Assembly (NCBI RefSeq): GCF_008693385.1
Contig: NZ_CP044065.1
Coordinates: 620,001-684,000, forward strand
Length of the DNA stretch: 64,000 bases
Source of the DNA: Cupriavidus pauculus
GTDB lineage: Bacteria; Pseudomonadota; Gammaproteobacteria; Burkholderiales; Burkholderiaceae
Reading direction: 5' to 3'
A program made the position numbers and the translations under genes. The notes below the pieces were generated by a model. The model searched no databases. It was given only the letters and a program-made list of their open reading frames with translations, and was not told the DNA's origin. Position 1 is the first letter of the stretch, and every line of letters starts with the position of its first letter. Below are positions 55,748 to 64,000 of this stretch, piece after piece.

Positions 55748-57079
55748 TCAGACCAGCGTGTCGGGCGGCGTCGGCTCGGCGCTGCGCCACGTGGCGCCCG
55801 AGTGCCGCTTGGCCCCGTACATCGCGACATCGGCCGCATGCAGCAGGCCCTTGGCGCTGCGCGCATGCACCGGGTAGATCGCCAGGCCGATGCTCATCGG
55901 CGCGACGATCGTGCCGCCGCTGGGGAGCAGCAGCGGCGATTGCATGGCCTCCAGGATATGTTCGGCGATCTGCGCGGCATCCTCGGGCTGACGCAGCCCC
56001 GTTGCAAGCACCGCGAATTCGTCGCCGCCGAGACGCGCCACGAGGTCGGTCTCGCGCATGCAGCCTCGGATGCGCTGCGCGATGCCGATCAGCACGGCAT
56101 CGCCGGCCGCGTGGCCGTGGCGGTCGTTGATGTTCTTGAAGTCGTCACTGTCTAGATAGAGCACGGCGGTATGCTGGTTACGCGCGGCGGCACTGCGAAC
56201 CGCGAGTTCCAGTGCCTCTTCGAATGCCGCGCGGTTGAGCAATCCTGTCAGACCGTCGTGCGTCGCACGGTGCGCGAGCGAACGGTTCTCGTGCTGCATC
56301 TGGCTCTGCCATGCCTCGAGCTCGTCGAGCAGGCCGTTGAAGTCCTCGCCCAGCGCGTTGAGTTCCGCGATGCGCGCGGGCGGCATGCGCTGATCGAACG
56401 CGCGTTGGGAACGCACGGCATGGGCCACGCGCATCAGGTTACGCACGGGGTCGATGATATGGACGAGCATGCGGCTGGACATGTAGTGCGCGCCGATGGC
56501 CGTGAGCAGCAGGCAGGCGAGCAGCCCCAGCGTGCCCTGCACGAGGAAGTGCAGCAGCGCGACGGGATCGCCCGCCACCTGCACGCTGCCGACCTGCTGC
56601 GACTCGTGATAGATCGGCTGCTCTACGGGGCCCGACGTCAGCAGGTCCGTGGCCAGCCGCTGCAGCGCCGGAAAGCGGTGCGAGTCGGCGCGCTGCCAGG
56701 CCGCGAGCGGCTGATGGTCGCGATCGAAGATCTTCGCCATCGCCACGTCCTCGGTGGCCGCGATGAGCGAGAGCGTCTCGGTGGCGGCCGCGGTGTCGCG
56801 GAACACGACGGGCGCCTCCACCGTATAGGCGATGGATCGCGCGACCAGCCGCAGGTTGTGATCGGCATAGGCACGCAGCGCGGTGAGCCCGAGCGCGGTG
56901 AGCGAGATGCCGGCCGTGCAGACGGCGATCAGCGCCACGCTCAGGTGAATGCGTCGCAGCGTGCCATACAGGGTCGGCCGCGCATGCGTCTTTCGGGCGG
57001 GGCGCGCCTTGGGCGTCGTCACCGGAGACGACTGTGACGAAGACGGCTGTGACGAAGACGGGTTGCGCGGCGCGTTCAT
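55748..57079 (-). CDS. yfiN: Membrane diguanylate cyclase YfiN/TpbB-like
   Basis: A 443-residue inner-membrane c-di-GMP synthase. A Ser/Pro-rich cytoplasmic lead is followed by TM1 (near LSVALIAVCTAGISLTALGL), a ~110-residue periplasmic CHASE8-like domain, TM2 (QGTLGLLACLLLTAIGAHYM), a HAMP segment (IIDPVRNLMRVAHAVRSQRA) and GGDEF with active GGDEF and an intact inhibitory RxxD (RETDLVARLGGDEF). The periplasmic part is where YfiR would bind. The ATG overlaps the yfiR stop (ATGA). The long open frame upstream to 57841 is a shadow of yfiR. Confidence 0.9.
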   Translation of the reverse strand: MNAPRNPSSSQPSSSQSSPVTTPKARPARKTHARPTLYGTLRRIHLSVALIAVCTAGISLTALGLTALRAYADHNLRLVARSIAYTVEAPVVFRDTAAATETLSLIAATEDVAMAKIFDRDHQPLAAWQRADSHRFPALQRLATDLLTSGPVEQPIYHESQQVGSVQVAGDPVALLHFLVQGTLGLLACLLLTAIGAHYMSSRMLVHIIDPVRNLMRVAHAVRSQRAFDQRMPPARIAELNALGEDFNGLLDELEAWQSQMQHENRSLAHRATHDGLTGLLNRAAFEEALELAVRSAAARNQHTAVLYLDSDDFKNINDRHGHAAGDAVLIGIAQRIRGCMRETDLVARLGGDEFAVLATGLRQPEDAAQIAEHILEAMQSPLLLPSGGTIVAPMSIGLAIYPVHARSAKGLLHAADVAMYGAKRHSGATWRSAEPTPPDTLV

Positions 57080-57687
57080 GATGCGGGCGCCTTGCGCCGG
57101 CCGAGCTGCAGCACGCCGGGATGGACATGGATGCCGCTGCGCGCGATCGAGTCCAGATTCACGCGGAACGACACCTGGTTGTCGCGGATATTGAGGCAGA
57201 ACATGCTGCCCGCCTCGCACTCGAAATCTTCCTCCGCGATCACGAGCACCGGCTTGCCCGCCAGTTCGTCCGCGAGGCGCTTGCGGCGGGCGTCGGAGAC
57301 CGTGCCGACGTACAGCGCGTCGCACGCGGGCGCGATGGCTTCGGTCATCAGGTCGATCCGGCGCGACTCGACGAAACGGCCCGTCGTCAGCGCGCCGCCT
57401 TCCATGAGCTTGCCCGCGTAGCGCGTGCCGGTGTCGACGCACAGCCGCACGGTATCGCGCTCGGTGGGCCAGCGCGCGTAGCTGAGCAGGCTCAGGACCA
57501 CGCGCGCCACCGCGTCCTGCCGGGAGCCGGGCGCCGAGGGAGACGCAGAGGGGGACACGGAGGGCGGCGCCGGCGGCAGTCCGGTGACGGCGGAGCCCTG
57601 CGCGAACGCGATCGGCGACGGCATTGCCGCCTGGGCGGTCACGAGTGCCAGCGCCAGCCCGGCGCGGCAGAAGAAGTGGGCGGCCAT
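57076..57687 (-). CDS. yfiR: Periplasmic repressor YfiR-like (DUF4154)
   Basis: A 203-residue periplasmic protein with a signal peptide (FFCRAGLALALVTAQAAMPS...) followed by a Pro/Ser-rich stretch. The DUF4154 core shows VVLSLLSYARWPTERDTVRL, CVDTGTRYAGKLMEGG and a C-terminal FECEAGSMFCLNIRDNQVSF, with the cysteines expected for the redox-sensitive disulfides of YfiR. It should bind YfiN in the periplasm and keep it off. First gene of yfiR-yfiN-yfiB. The start at 57687 was chosen for the signal; the frame is open to 57765. Confidence 0.87.
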   Translation of the reverse strand: MAAHFFCRAGLALALVTAQAAMPSPIAFAQGSAVTGLPPAPPSVSPSASPSAPGSRQDAVARVVLSLLSYARWPTERDTVRLCVDTGTRYAGKLMEGGALTTGRFVESRRIDLMTEAIAPACDALYVGTVSDARRKRLADELAGKPVLVIAEEDFECEAGSMFCLNIRDNQVSFRVNLDSIARSGIHVHPGVLQLGRRKAPAS

Positions 57688-58013
57688 GTCGAAGTGAGGG
57701 CGCGCGGCGCCGGGGCGAGAAAAGGCGATAGCAGTCAACGAATGATCGACATCGATGATCGACACTAAACGGCACGGCGTGATGGATACGGTAGTCCGCT
57801 CTCATGGCGGCGTCGGTGGTCCAGGGCACGCAGGGCCTCACTACTTTTCGGCGCGACTCGCGGGAACTGTAGACCTAAATGTCTGCGCCCGGCATCGGTC
57901 AAACGCCTGCGGCTTCGTAATTTCCCGATACCCTTTCTTACATAGAAGCGGCGAAAGGGTGGCTAGACTGCGATCAAATGCTTCCCGCACAAGACAACAA
58001 CATGAGGGTTTAT
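57688..58013. other. Divergent intergenic region
   Basis: 326 bases between yfiR and the YXWQ protein gene. It must contain two outward promoters. No recognised operator, hairpin or gene was found. Confidence 0.4.
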
Positions 58014-58568
58014 ATGCTTTGTCGCCGTTTCAATCGCCGCATCCTCGCGCTGGCGGGTCCCGTAGTGGCCGCCGCCGCGGCCCTGCTGGCCATCGCGTAC
58101 GTGCCGTCGGCGCAGGCGCAGGTCAACGTCGCCATCGGCATCAACACGCCGCCGCCGGCGCCGATCTACGAGGTGGTGCCCGGCCCGCGTCCCGGTTACG
58201 TCTGGCAGCCCGGTTACTGGGGGTGGGACGACCACCATCACCGCCACCACTGGCGCAAGGGCCGCTGGGCCCATGCGCGGCCCGGGTATGTCTACCAGTC
58301 GCCGCACTGGGTGCATGGCGGCAATGGCTGGGTCATGCGGGGCGGCGGCTGGGACCGCGGGCATGGCGGCTACTACGGCGGTCCGCGGCATGGCTACGGG
58401 CCGGGATACGGCCATCCGCCGCGCCATCATCCGGGCCATGGCTTCCACGGCGGCCCCGGGCGGGGGCATGGAGGCGGTCATGGGGGCGGCCACGGCCACG
58501 GCGGGGGACACCGCGGCGGCGGGCATGGCGGCCATGGTGGGCACGGCGGCGGTCACGGCCATCGCTGA
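58014..58568 (+). CDS. Secreted YXWQ / WxxGxW repeat protein, His/Gly-rich
   Basis: A 184-residue protein. GAGGG six bases before the ATG at 58014 decided the start (the frame is open from 57978). A signal peptide (hydrophobic AGPVVAAAAALLAIAYV, cleavage near AQA) is followed by the YXWQ module (GYVWQPGYWGWDDHHHRHHW, then RKGRWAHARPGYVYQSPHW). The last 90 residues are Gly/His/Pro repeats (HGGGHGGGHGHGGGHRGG) that could bind metal. YXWQ proteins are abundant in Burkholderiaceae envelopes, function unknown. Confidence 0.82.
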   Translation: MLCRRFNRRILALAGPVVAAAAALLAIAYVPSAQAQVNVAIGINTPPPAPIYEVVPGPRPGYVWQPGYWGWDDHHHRHHWRKGRWAHARPGYVYQSPHWVHGGNGWVMRGGGWDRGHGGYYGGPRHGYGPGYGHPPRHHPGHGFHGGPGRGHGGGHGGGHGHGGGHRGGGHGGHGGHGGGHGHR

Positions 58569-58624
58569 CCGCGCCATGGCGCCATGCTAGGATGCCCGCA
58601 GCGGTCCGAACATGGAGGCATGAC

Positions 58625-58849
58625 ATGGCGAAGCAGGTCTTCTCGCGCGCGCAGTACCTCGATATTCTCAACGACAGCCTGCGCAAGCATCCGGGCTGGC
58701 AGCCCGGCATGGCGTTCGTATTCCTGCCCCCGGGCGCGGATGCGAGCCAGGCTTCAGGCGTCGGCTGCACGGGCCCGCTCGAGGCCATGCCCGTCTATTG
58801 CGAGATCGAGCGCGTGGCGTCGGGACTCATCGAGGTCCGCGCCGGGTAG
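58625..58849 (+). CDS. Small hypothetical protein
   Basis: A 74-residue soluble protein (MAKQVFSRAQYLDILNDSLR, HPGWQPGMAFVFLPPGADAS, ending SGLIEVRAG) with a strong GGAGG before its ATG. No family is recognised. It is separated by 39 bases from the next small gene on the same strand and may be co-transcribed with it. Confidence 0.65.
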   Translation: MAKQVFSRAQYLDILNDSLRKHPGWQPGMAFVFLPPGADASQASGVGCTGPLEAMPVYCEIERVASGLIEVRAG

Positions 58850-58888
58850 AATGGCGCCCTTTATTGGCTCTGCTGGGAATATACGGTC

Positions 58889-59158
58889 GTGAAAAAGACG
58901 GATCTCGAAAAGAACAAGGGTCTCAAGATCAACAACGACATGAAGCACGCGGCGGCCGTGCGCGGTGGCGCCGGTGGGCAGGGCGAGAAGATCGACCGCC
59001 GCGAACAGCGCCGGCTCGACCAGGCCGCCGGCCTCGTGCCCTTCGCCTGCAAGCTGGACGGCAAGCTCGTCGCCCGGCTGCAGGAACTGGCCAAGGATCA
59101 CCCGGGCGGGATCAATGGCCTGATGGGCGAAGTGGTAACAAAAGGTCTCGGAGACTGA
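58889..59158 (+). CDS. Small basic hypothetical protein
   Basis: An 89-residue protein, basic and helical (MKKTDLEKNKGLKINNDMKH, KIDRREQRRLDQAAGLVPFA, then CKLDGKLVARLQELAKDH). There is no signal or membrane segment. Its stop is immediately followed by the stop of the convergent gene at 59159, with no spacer. Function is unknown. Confidence 0.62.
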   Translation: MKKTDLEKNKGLKINNDMKHAAAVRGGAGGQGEKIDRREQRRLDQAAGLVPFACKLDGKLVARLQELAKDHPGGINGLMGEVVTKGLGD

Positions 59159-59548
59159 TCAGTCTTCCTCTTCCTCGTCGAGGAATTCGCGGCGCAGCAT
59201 CCAGTTGGCGATGGCTTCGTCGCAGACCTTCTTGAGCTTGTTCTTCTCCGGCAGCTTGTCGAACAGCTGGAAGTTCACGAGTGCCATGCCGGCATCGGTG
59301 ATGTAGAACAGGCGGTCGGGCTCGTCGTAGTGCACCACGCGTCCGTCGATGCCGCTTTCGTCGCTGTCGGCGGGCATGTCCTCGAGTTCGACCACGCGGC
59401 ACGTGAAGCGCGGGCTGCGCGTGTGCGTGAGGTACTCGAATTCGTCGTGCGTGATGTCGCCGCCCTTGTCGGTGGCGATGGCGAAGCCCCAGATAAAGCG
59501 GGGCATCGGCAGATCGGACAGATCGTCAATCTCGTCCATCTCGTCCAT
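59159..59548 (-). CDS. Acidic hypothetical protein
   Basis: A 129-residue acidic protein beginning MDEMDEIDDLSDLPMPRFIW and ending in an acidic EEEED tail, with a central segment VVHYDEPDRLFYITDAGMAL. It is soluble. No family is recognised. It lies alone between a basic protein gene with which it converges and the lysozyme-inhibitor-like gene 39 bases upstream on the same strand. Confidence 0.65.
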   Translation of the reverse strand: MDEMDEIDDLSDLPMPRFIWGFAIATDKGGDITHDEFEYLTHTRSPRFTCRVVELEDMPADSDESGIDGRVVHYDEPDRLFYITDAGMALVNFQLFDKLPEKNKLKKVCDEAIANWMLRREFLDEEEED

Positions 59549-59587
59549 GGTGTTCTCCGTGATGCGATAGCCCGCATTATCGCCGAG

Positions 59588-59971
59588 TTATCTCGCCGCG
59601 TGGCAGTTCGCGAACACGGGCGGCGCGTCCTGCGCGGCCATCAGGTCGCGCAGGTTGCCTTCCTCGCCCTTGGTCCACCATTCGTAGCGGCCCGCCGCGT
59701 AGCGCGCGCCCGATCCGCTCATCACGTTCACGAACAGCATCGGCTTGTCCTCGATGCGCATCAGCGCCAGCCTGTTGTCGGCGCTGTTGAGATACCGCAC
59801 GGCCAGGCGCCGGCCGCCGTCGCACTGGTAGGACACGGCCCGGTTGTCCTGGAACCGCAGATTGTCGAGCCGCGGCTGGGCGGCCGCGGGGGCGATTCCC
59901 GCGATGGCCAGTGCCGCCAGCATGGCCGGCATGACCGGTTTGAGCGTCGCAAAGCATGGGCGTGCGTGCAT
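59588..59971 (-). CDS. MliC-family lysozyme inhibitor-like protein
   Basis: A 127-residue secreted protein. After a signal peptide (MPAMLAALAIAGIAPAAAQ), the mature domain matches MliC: VSYQCDGGRRLAVRYLNSAD and SGARYAAGRYEWWTKGEEGN, ending FANCHAAR with the paired cysteine. Classical MliC is a lipoprotein; this one has no lipobox cysteine, so it should be free in the periplasm. It would protect peptidoglycan from C-type lysozyme. It follows glpD by 21 bases on the same strand. Confidence 0.82.
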   Translation of the reverse strand: MHARPCFATLKPVMPAMLAALAIAGIAPAAAQPRLDNLRFQDNRAVSYQCDGGRRLAVRYLNSADNRLALMRIEDKPMLFVNVMSGSGARYAAGRYEWWTKGEEGNLRDLMAAQDAPPVFANCHAAR

Positions 59972-59992
59972 GGTATCCCCCCCCTTCTTTCG

Positions 59993-61612
59993 TTACGACT
60001 CGAGCATGTACCCCTTGGCCAGCGCCCCGAACGAGGCCACTTCGGTTTCCTGCCATGCGGCATCGTGGCCCAGCTCCTCCGCGAGGATTTCCGCGACGCG
60101 CGGCGCGCCGGCCACGGCCGCGCGGGCATCGAGGAACAGCGCGCGGTTGCGGCGGGCGAGCACATCCTCCACGCGGCGCGCGAGTTCATGGCGCGCGGCA
60201 AAGCGCACGTGCGCGGCCGTCAGCCCCGCCGCGGGCACGATGATGTCGTCGTTGCCCGGCAGCGCGCGCAACAGCGGCAGATCGGAACCATAGTAGCGGT
60301 CCGGGGAGCCGGAGTTGGCCGCGGGCAGGTCGGCCGGCAGGTCGGTCGCGCCATGCAGCGGCAGCTCGGCCGTCACGCCCGGCGCCGCCTTGAGCAGCTG
60401 GCGCTGGATCGCGGTGCCGATCACGTCTTCGGCCATCTTGCGATAGGTCGTCCACTTGCCGCCCGTCACCGTGATCAGGCCGGCCTTCGACACGAGGATC
60501 GTATGTTCGCGCGACAGCGAGGCCGTCGACGATTCGCCCGTGGCCTTGACGAGCGGACGCAGGCCCGCCCACACGCTGGTCACGTCCGCGCGCGTGGGGT
60601 CGCGCGAGAGATAGCGCGAGGCCGTCTCGAGAATAAAGTCCACGTCGTCGCCGGTCGCGCGCGGTTCCAGCGGCAGGTCCTGTCGCGGAGAATCGGTCGT
60701 GCCGACGATCGTGTGGCCGTTCCAGGGCACGATGAACAGCACGCGGCCGTCGTCGGTCTTCGGCACGAGGATCGCGCGATCGCCGGGCAGGAAGCTGCGC
60801 GGCAGCGTCAGGTGCACACCCTGGCTCGGCGCGACCATCGTGCGCGCCTGGCCGTCTTCCATCTGGCGGATGGCATCGACCCACACGCCCGTGGCGTTGA
60901 TCACGCAATCCGCGCGGAGTTCGAACGTGCGGGTTTCGTCGATGGGGCCGATGACATCCTGCGCGGTCACGCCCGTGATCACGCCGTTCTTCTGCTGCAG
61001 GCCCGTCACACGCATGTAGTTGAGCGCCACGCCGCCGACATCGAACAGCGTGCGCATCAGCGCCGTGGCCAGCCGGGAGTCGTCGAACTGCCCGTCGAAA
61101 TAGAGATTGCCGCCACGCAGCGGCCGGCCGCCGACATGTTCGGCCAGCGTCGGTGCCGCAGCGAGCGCCTCGCGATGGCTGAGCCAGCGGCTGCCCGAGA
61201 GGTTGAGCCCGCCCGCGAGCATGTCGTAGACCTTGAGGCCGATGCCGTAGAACGGCTGGTCGAACATCTGGTAGGCCGGCACCACGAACCCGAGCGGCCA
61301 GACGAGGTGCGGGGCGTTGCGCGCGAGCAGGCCGCGCTCGTGCAGCGCCTCGCGGACCAGGCTGATATTGCCCTGTGCGAGGTAGCGGACGCCGCCGTGT
61401 ACGAGCTTGGTGGCCTTGCTCGAGGTGCCCTTGGCGAAGTCGGCCGCTTCGAGCAGCAGCGTGCGATAGCCACGGGATGCGGCATCGACCGCGGTGCCGA
61501 GGCCGGTGGCGCCGCCGCCAATGACGATGACGTCCCAGCGCGGTTCGCGCTCGAGCGTGGCGAGCAGCTCGGCGCGCGAAGGTGGCTGGACGGAAGGTAC
61601 GGGTTTCTGCAT
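59993..61612 (-). CDS. glpD: Aerobic glycerol-3-phosphate dehydrogenase
   Basis: A 539-residue FAD enzyme of the inner membrane oxidising glycerol-3-phosphate to dihydroxyacetone phosphate with electrons to ubiquinone. It has the FAD-binding VIVIGGGATGLGTAVDAASR, the family signature GTSSKATKLVHGGVRYL, and VTGGKWTTYRKMAEDVI. Length is near E. coli GlpD (501) with an N-terminal extension. The ATG at 61612 was preferred over a TTG at 61627. It follows glpK by 21 bases, forming a glycerol-use operon. Confidence 0.95.
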   Translation of the reverse strand: MQKPVPSVQPPSRAELLATLEREPRWDVIVIGGGATGLGTAVDAASRGYRTLLLEAADFAKGTSSKATKLVHGGVRYLAQGNISLVREALHERGLLARNAPHLVWPLGFVVPAYQMFDQPFYGIGLKVYDMLAGGLNLSGSRWLSHREALAAAPTLAEHVGGRPLRGGNLYFDGQFDDSRLATALMRTLFDVGGVALNYMRVTGLQQKNGVITGVTAQDVIGPIDETRTFELRADCVINATGVWVDAIRQMEDGQARTMVAPSQGVHLTLPRSFLPGDRAILVPKTDDGRVLFIVPWNGHTIVGTTDSPRQDLPLEPRATGDDVDFILETASRYLSRDPTRADVTSVWAGLRPLVKATGESSTASLSREHTILVSKAGLITVTGGKWTTYRKMAEDVIGTAIQRQLLKAAPGVTAELPLHGATDLPADLPAANSGSPDRYYGSDLPLLRALPGNDDIIVPAAGLTAAHVRFAARHELARRVEDVLARRNRALFLDARAAVAGAPRVAEILAEELGHDAAWQETEVASFGALAKGYMLES

Positions 61613-61633
61613 GACAGTAGGGATCAACGGTAT

Positions 61634-63193
61634 TCAGGAGGGCCGGGCGGCAGGGCGGCTGTCGCCGCTGTCGTGCTCGTCATCGTCGCGGGCCCAGTCG
61701 CGTGCGCGCGCCACCGCGCGATGCCAGCGGCGCAGGCGCTGCGCGCGCTCGTCGGCGGAGAGCCGCGGCTCGAAGCGCTGCTCCACCTGCCATTGCTGGC
61801 GAATCTCTTCGGTATCGCTCCAGTAGCCGGTGGCGAGGCCGGCCAGGTAGGCGGCGCCGAGGGCCGTGGTTTCGGTCACGCGCGGGCGTACCACGGGGGT
61901 GCCGAGCAGGTCGGCCTGCATCTGCATGAGCAGGTCGCTGCGCGACGCGCCACCATCCACGCGGAGCTCGGCCAGCGGCAGGCCCGCGTCTTTCTCCATG
62001 GCCTGCAGCACGTCCACGCTCTGGAACGCGATGGACTCGAGCGCCGCGCGCGCGATATGCGGACGGCCCGTGCCGCGCGTGATGCCGACCATCGTGCCGC
62101 GCGCGAACGCATCCCAGTGCGGCGCGCCGAGGCCAGCGAAGGCGGGCACCAGCACCACGCCCCCGGTGTCGTCGCACTGGCGCGCGAGCGCTTCCGCCTC
62201 GGGCGCGCTCTCGATGATCTTCAGGCCGTCGCGCAGCCACTGGATCGTCGCGCCGCCCATGAACACGCCGCCTTCGAGGCAATACTGGGTATCGCTCCCG
62301 ATCTGCCAGCCGATGGTCGTGAGCAGACGGTTCTGCGATGCCACGGGTTTGTCGCCCGCGTTCATCAGGATGAAGCAGCCCGTGCCGTAGGTGTTCTTGG
62401 CCATGCCCGGCGACAGGCAGACCTGCCCGAACGTCGCCGCCTGCTGGTCGCCCGCGATGCCCGCGATCGGAATCTCGGTGCCGAACAGCCGCGCCGAGGT
62501 CCGCGCGACTTCGCCGCTCGACGGCGCCACGTCCGGCAGCAGGCTCTTTGGAATATCGAGCACGGCCAGCAGGTCGTCGTCCCAGCGGAAATCGTTGATA
62601 TTGAACATCAGCGTGCGCGCCGCGTTGGACACGTCGGTCACGTGGCGGCGGCCCTCGGTCAGCTGCCAGATCAGCCAGCTATCGACGGTGCCGAACGCGA
62701 GCTCGCCACGCTCGGCGCGCGCGCGGGCGCCTTCGTAGTTGTCGAGCATCCAGCGCAGCTTGGTGCCCGAGAAATAGGCATCGATGATCAGGCCAGTCTT
62801 CTGCTGGAACAGCGGGCCATGGCCGTCGTTCTGCAACTGCTCGCACAGCGGGGCGGTGCGGCGGTCCTGCCAGACCAGCGCGCGGCCGACCGGTTCGCCG
62901 GTCTTGCGGTCCCATAGCACCGTGGTCTCGCGCTGGTTCGTGATGCCGATGGCGCGCACCTGCGTGCCGCTGACGTTGGCCGCGGTCAGCACCTCGTGCG
63001 CGACGGCGAGCTGCGACTGCCAGATCTCGTACGGATCGTGCTCGACGTGGCCGGGATGCGGATAATATTGCCGGAATTCGCGCTGGGCGATGCGCACCAC
63101 GTTGCCCGCGTGATCGAACAGGATGGCGCGCGAGCTGCTCGTGCCCTGATCGAGCGCCAGGATGAAAGTTGGCTGTGAAGACGTGGTGCTCAT
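61634..63193 (-). CDS. glpK: Glycerol kinase
   Basis: A 519-residue FGGY kinase phosphorylating glycerol to glycerol-3-phosphate. Landmarks are [57 protein letters not shown] and the adenine-pocket region [16 protein letters not shown]. It heads the glpK-glpD operon. No glycerol facilitator or GlpR gene is in the window. It is divergent from the NUDIX gene with only 27 bases between starts, so the promoters must overlap. Confidence 0.96.
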   Translation of the reverse strand: MSTTSSQPTFILALDQGTSSSRAILFDHAGNVVRIAQREFRQYYPHPGHVEHDPYEIWQSQLAVAHEVLTAANVSGTQVRAIGITNQRETTVLWDRKTGEPVGRALVWQDRRTAPLCEQLQNDGHGPLFQQKTGLIIDAYFSGTKLRWMLDNYEGARARAERGELAFGTVDSWLIWQLTEGRRHVTDVSNAARTLMFNINDFRWDDDLLAVLDIPKSLLPDVAPSSGEVARTSARLFGTEIPIAGIAGDQQAATFGQVCLSPGMAKNTYGTGCFILMNAGDKPVASQNRLLTTIGWQIGSDTQYCLEGGVFMGGATIQWLRDGLKIIESAPEAEALARQCDDTGGVVLVPAFAGLGAPHWDAFARGTMVGITRGTGRPHIARAALESIAFQSVDVLQAMEKDAGLPLAELRVDGGASRSDLLMQMQADLLGTPVVRPRVTETTALGAAYLAGLATGYWSDTEEIRQQWQVEQRFEPRLSADERAQRLRRWHRAVARARDWARDDDEHDSGDSRPAARPS

Positions 63194-63220
63194 GCGTGCC
63201 CCGTCGAAATCGAATCGAAC

Positions 63221-64000
63221 ATGTCAGAAATGAATGAAGTCGCCGCGCGAGCGGCACGCGCCGGTCTGGTGGAACGTACGGCGGCCGGCGTGGCCGCGCG
63301 CAGTCCATTCGATGCCGATTCGCATCTGCGGCTGATTGTCGAAGGCTGCCACGTCGGCTGGCTGCCGCGCGCGCACGCCATCGTGCTGCGGTCGATGCAG
63401 GCCGAGGCGGCCGCCGAGGGCACCGGGGCCATCGAATGGGTGGGGGCGGAAGCCCATGGCACCATCGCGCTGCTGCCCGGCCGCCACGACTTTGCGAGCC
63501 GCAGCGCCGCGCTGGCCCGGCTCGCGAAGCGGCTCGCGGACGCGGGCCACGTGCGCGGCTGGCGCAACGAGCTCTTCGCGGTGACGCCCGCGCTCGACGC
63601 GCCCGCGTTCGCGACCATCGAGCGCGCCGCGGCCCGGTACCTGGGCCTGCTGACGTTCGCCTCCCATATGAACGGGATCATCGACACGCCGCCCGGGCAG
63701 CCGCCCGCGCTGTGGGTGTCGCGGCGCAGCCCGTCCAAGTCGGTGGACCCCGGCATGTGGGACAACCTCGTCGCGGGCGGCATGCCGCATGGCAGCGCGC
63801 CGCTGGAAACGCTCGTGCGCGAATGCGACGAGGAATCGGGCATTCCGCAGGCACTGGCCGCGCGGGCCGAGGCCCACGGCATGATCGAGGTCCTGCGCGA
63901 GATCCCCGAAGGCGTGCAGTGGGAACAGGTCTTCGTGTACGACCTCGTGCTGCCCGCGGACTTCGTGCCCGTGAACCGCGATGGCGAGGTGGCCGAGCAT
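63221..64000 (+). CDS. NUDIX hydrolase with DUF4743 N-domain (cut by window end)
   Basis: At least 260 residues, starting [20 protein letters not shown] and running off the window without a stop. The N-terminal ~120 residues match the DUF4743 domain found before NUDIX in TNR3-like proteins ([20 protein letters not shown]). The NUDIX box (near residues 186-208) has [20 protein letters not shown] followed by SGI, with the REC-DEE glutamates that bind metal. Relatives remove phosphates from damaged thiamine diphosphates; the substrate here is inferred only. Confidence 0.85.
   Translation, partial: MSEMNEVAARAARAGLVERTAAGVAARSPFDADSHLRLIVEGCHVGWLPRAHAIVLRSMQAEAAAEGTGAIEWVGAEAHGTIALLPGRHDFASRSAALARLAKRLADAGHVRGWRNELFAVTPALDAPAFATIERAAARYLGLLTFASHMNGIIDTPPGQPPALWVSRRSPSKSVDPGMWDNLVAGGMPHGSAPLETLVRECDEESGIPQALAARAEAHGMIEVLREIPEGVQWEQVFVYDLVLPADFVPVNRDGEVAEH

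Noticed and set aside
59330..62917. A 1195-codon plus-strand open frame
   Set aside because: Antisense to glpD and glpK, which are unmistakable on the other strand; the translation has no recognisable motif.

Overview
The window is about 64 kb of GC-rich chromosome from a beta-proteobacterium of the family Burkholderiaceae, most likely Cupriavidus or a close relative. The basis is the high GC, the uvrC-pgsA-tRNA(Gly/Cys) block, HemP with tonB-exbB-exbD, class I fumarase, the acs/acetate-symporter pair, and a bcsD-bcsP-bcsQ-bcsA-bcsB-bcsZ-bcsC cellulose operon. Nearly every base is genic. No CRISPR array, insertion sequence, rRNA or replication origin was seen.

Layout. 1-5.8 kb: start of earP, then uvrC, pgsA, two identical tRNA-Gly, tRNA-Cys, a LysR regulator divergent from a YeiH-type exporter, and tRNA-Leu. 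5.9-10 kb: two small secreted proteins and an iron/heme block (GlcG/HbpS-like protein, hemP, exbD, exbB, tonB) with two Fur boxes and a possible 21-residue membrane peptide gene ahead of tonB. 10.3-21.2 kb: housekeeping and central carbon genes (double-AAA ATPase, murI, fumarase, a UPF0114 membrane protein, a DMT exporter, acs, acetate-type symporter). 21.2-24.5 kb: tRNA-Ser(GGA) followed by a patch of small orphan genes that looks like a decayed island. 24.6-27.9 kb: poxB and an OxlT-like transporter with an unusual upstream region. 28.6-35 kb: a polar amino-acid-type ABC transporter, an acetamidase/formamidase, and, converging on them, a gene in which an AraC-type regulator is fused to a second complete acetamidase/formamidase.

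35-58 kb: a small hypothetical gene, a FUSC membrane protein and a ketopantoate reductase-like gene lead into a cell-surface and second-messenger region. A siaABCD-type module (CBS-PP2C phosphatase, kinase, phosphoprotein, diguanylate cyclase) lies directly downstream of a complete cellulose synthase operon. A yfiR-yfiN-yfiB module lies just beyond the promoter end of that operon. Cellulose synthase BcsA carries a c-di-GMP-binding PilZ domain, so both flanking modules probably feed c-di-GMP to it. 58-64 kb: a YXWQ-type secreted protein, three small uncharacterised genes, a lysozyme-inhibitor-like protein, glpD, glpK and a truncated NUDIX hydrolase.

The most unusual items are the AraC-amidase fusion, the double c-di-GMP cassette around bcs, the CBS-domain form of SiaA, the enlarged linker in BcsC, and the small-ORF, terminator and phased-repeat leader upstream of the OxlT-like gene. 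Start sites were chosen from ribosome-binding sites, signal peptides and overlaps. All functions are inferred from recognised motifs without a database search.
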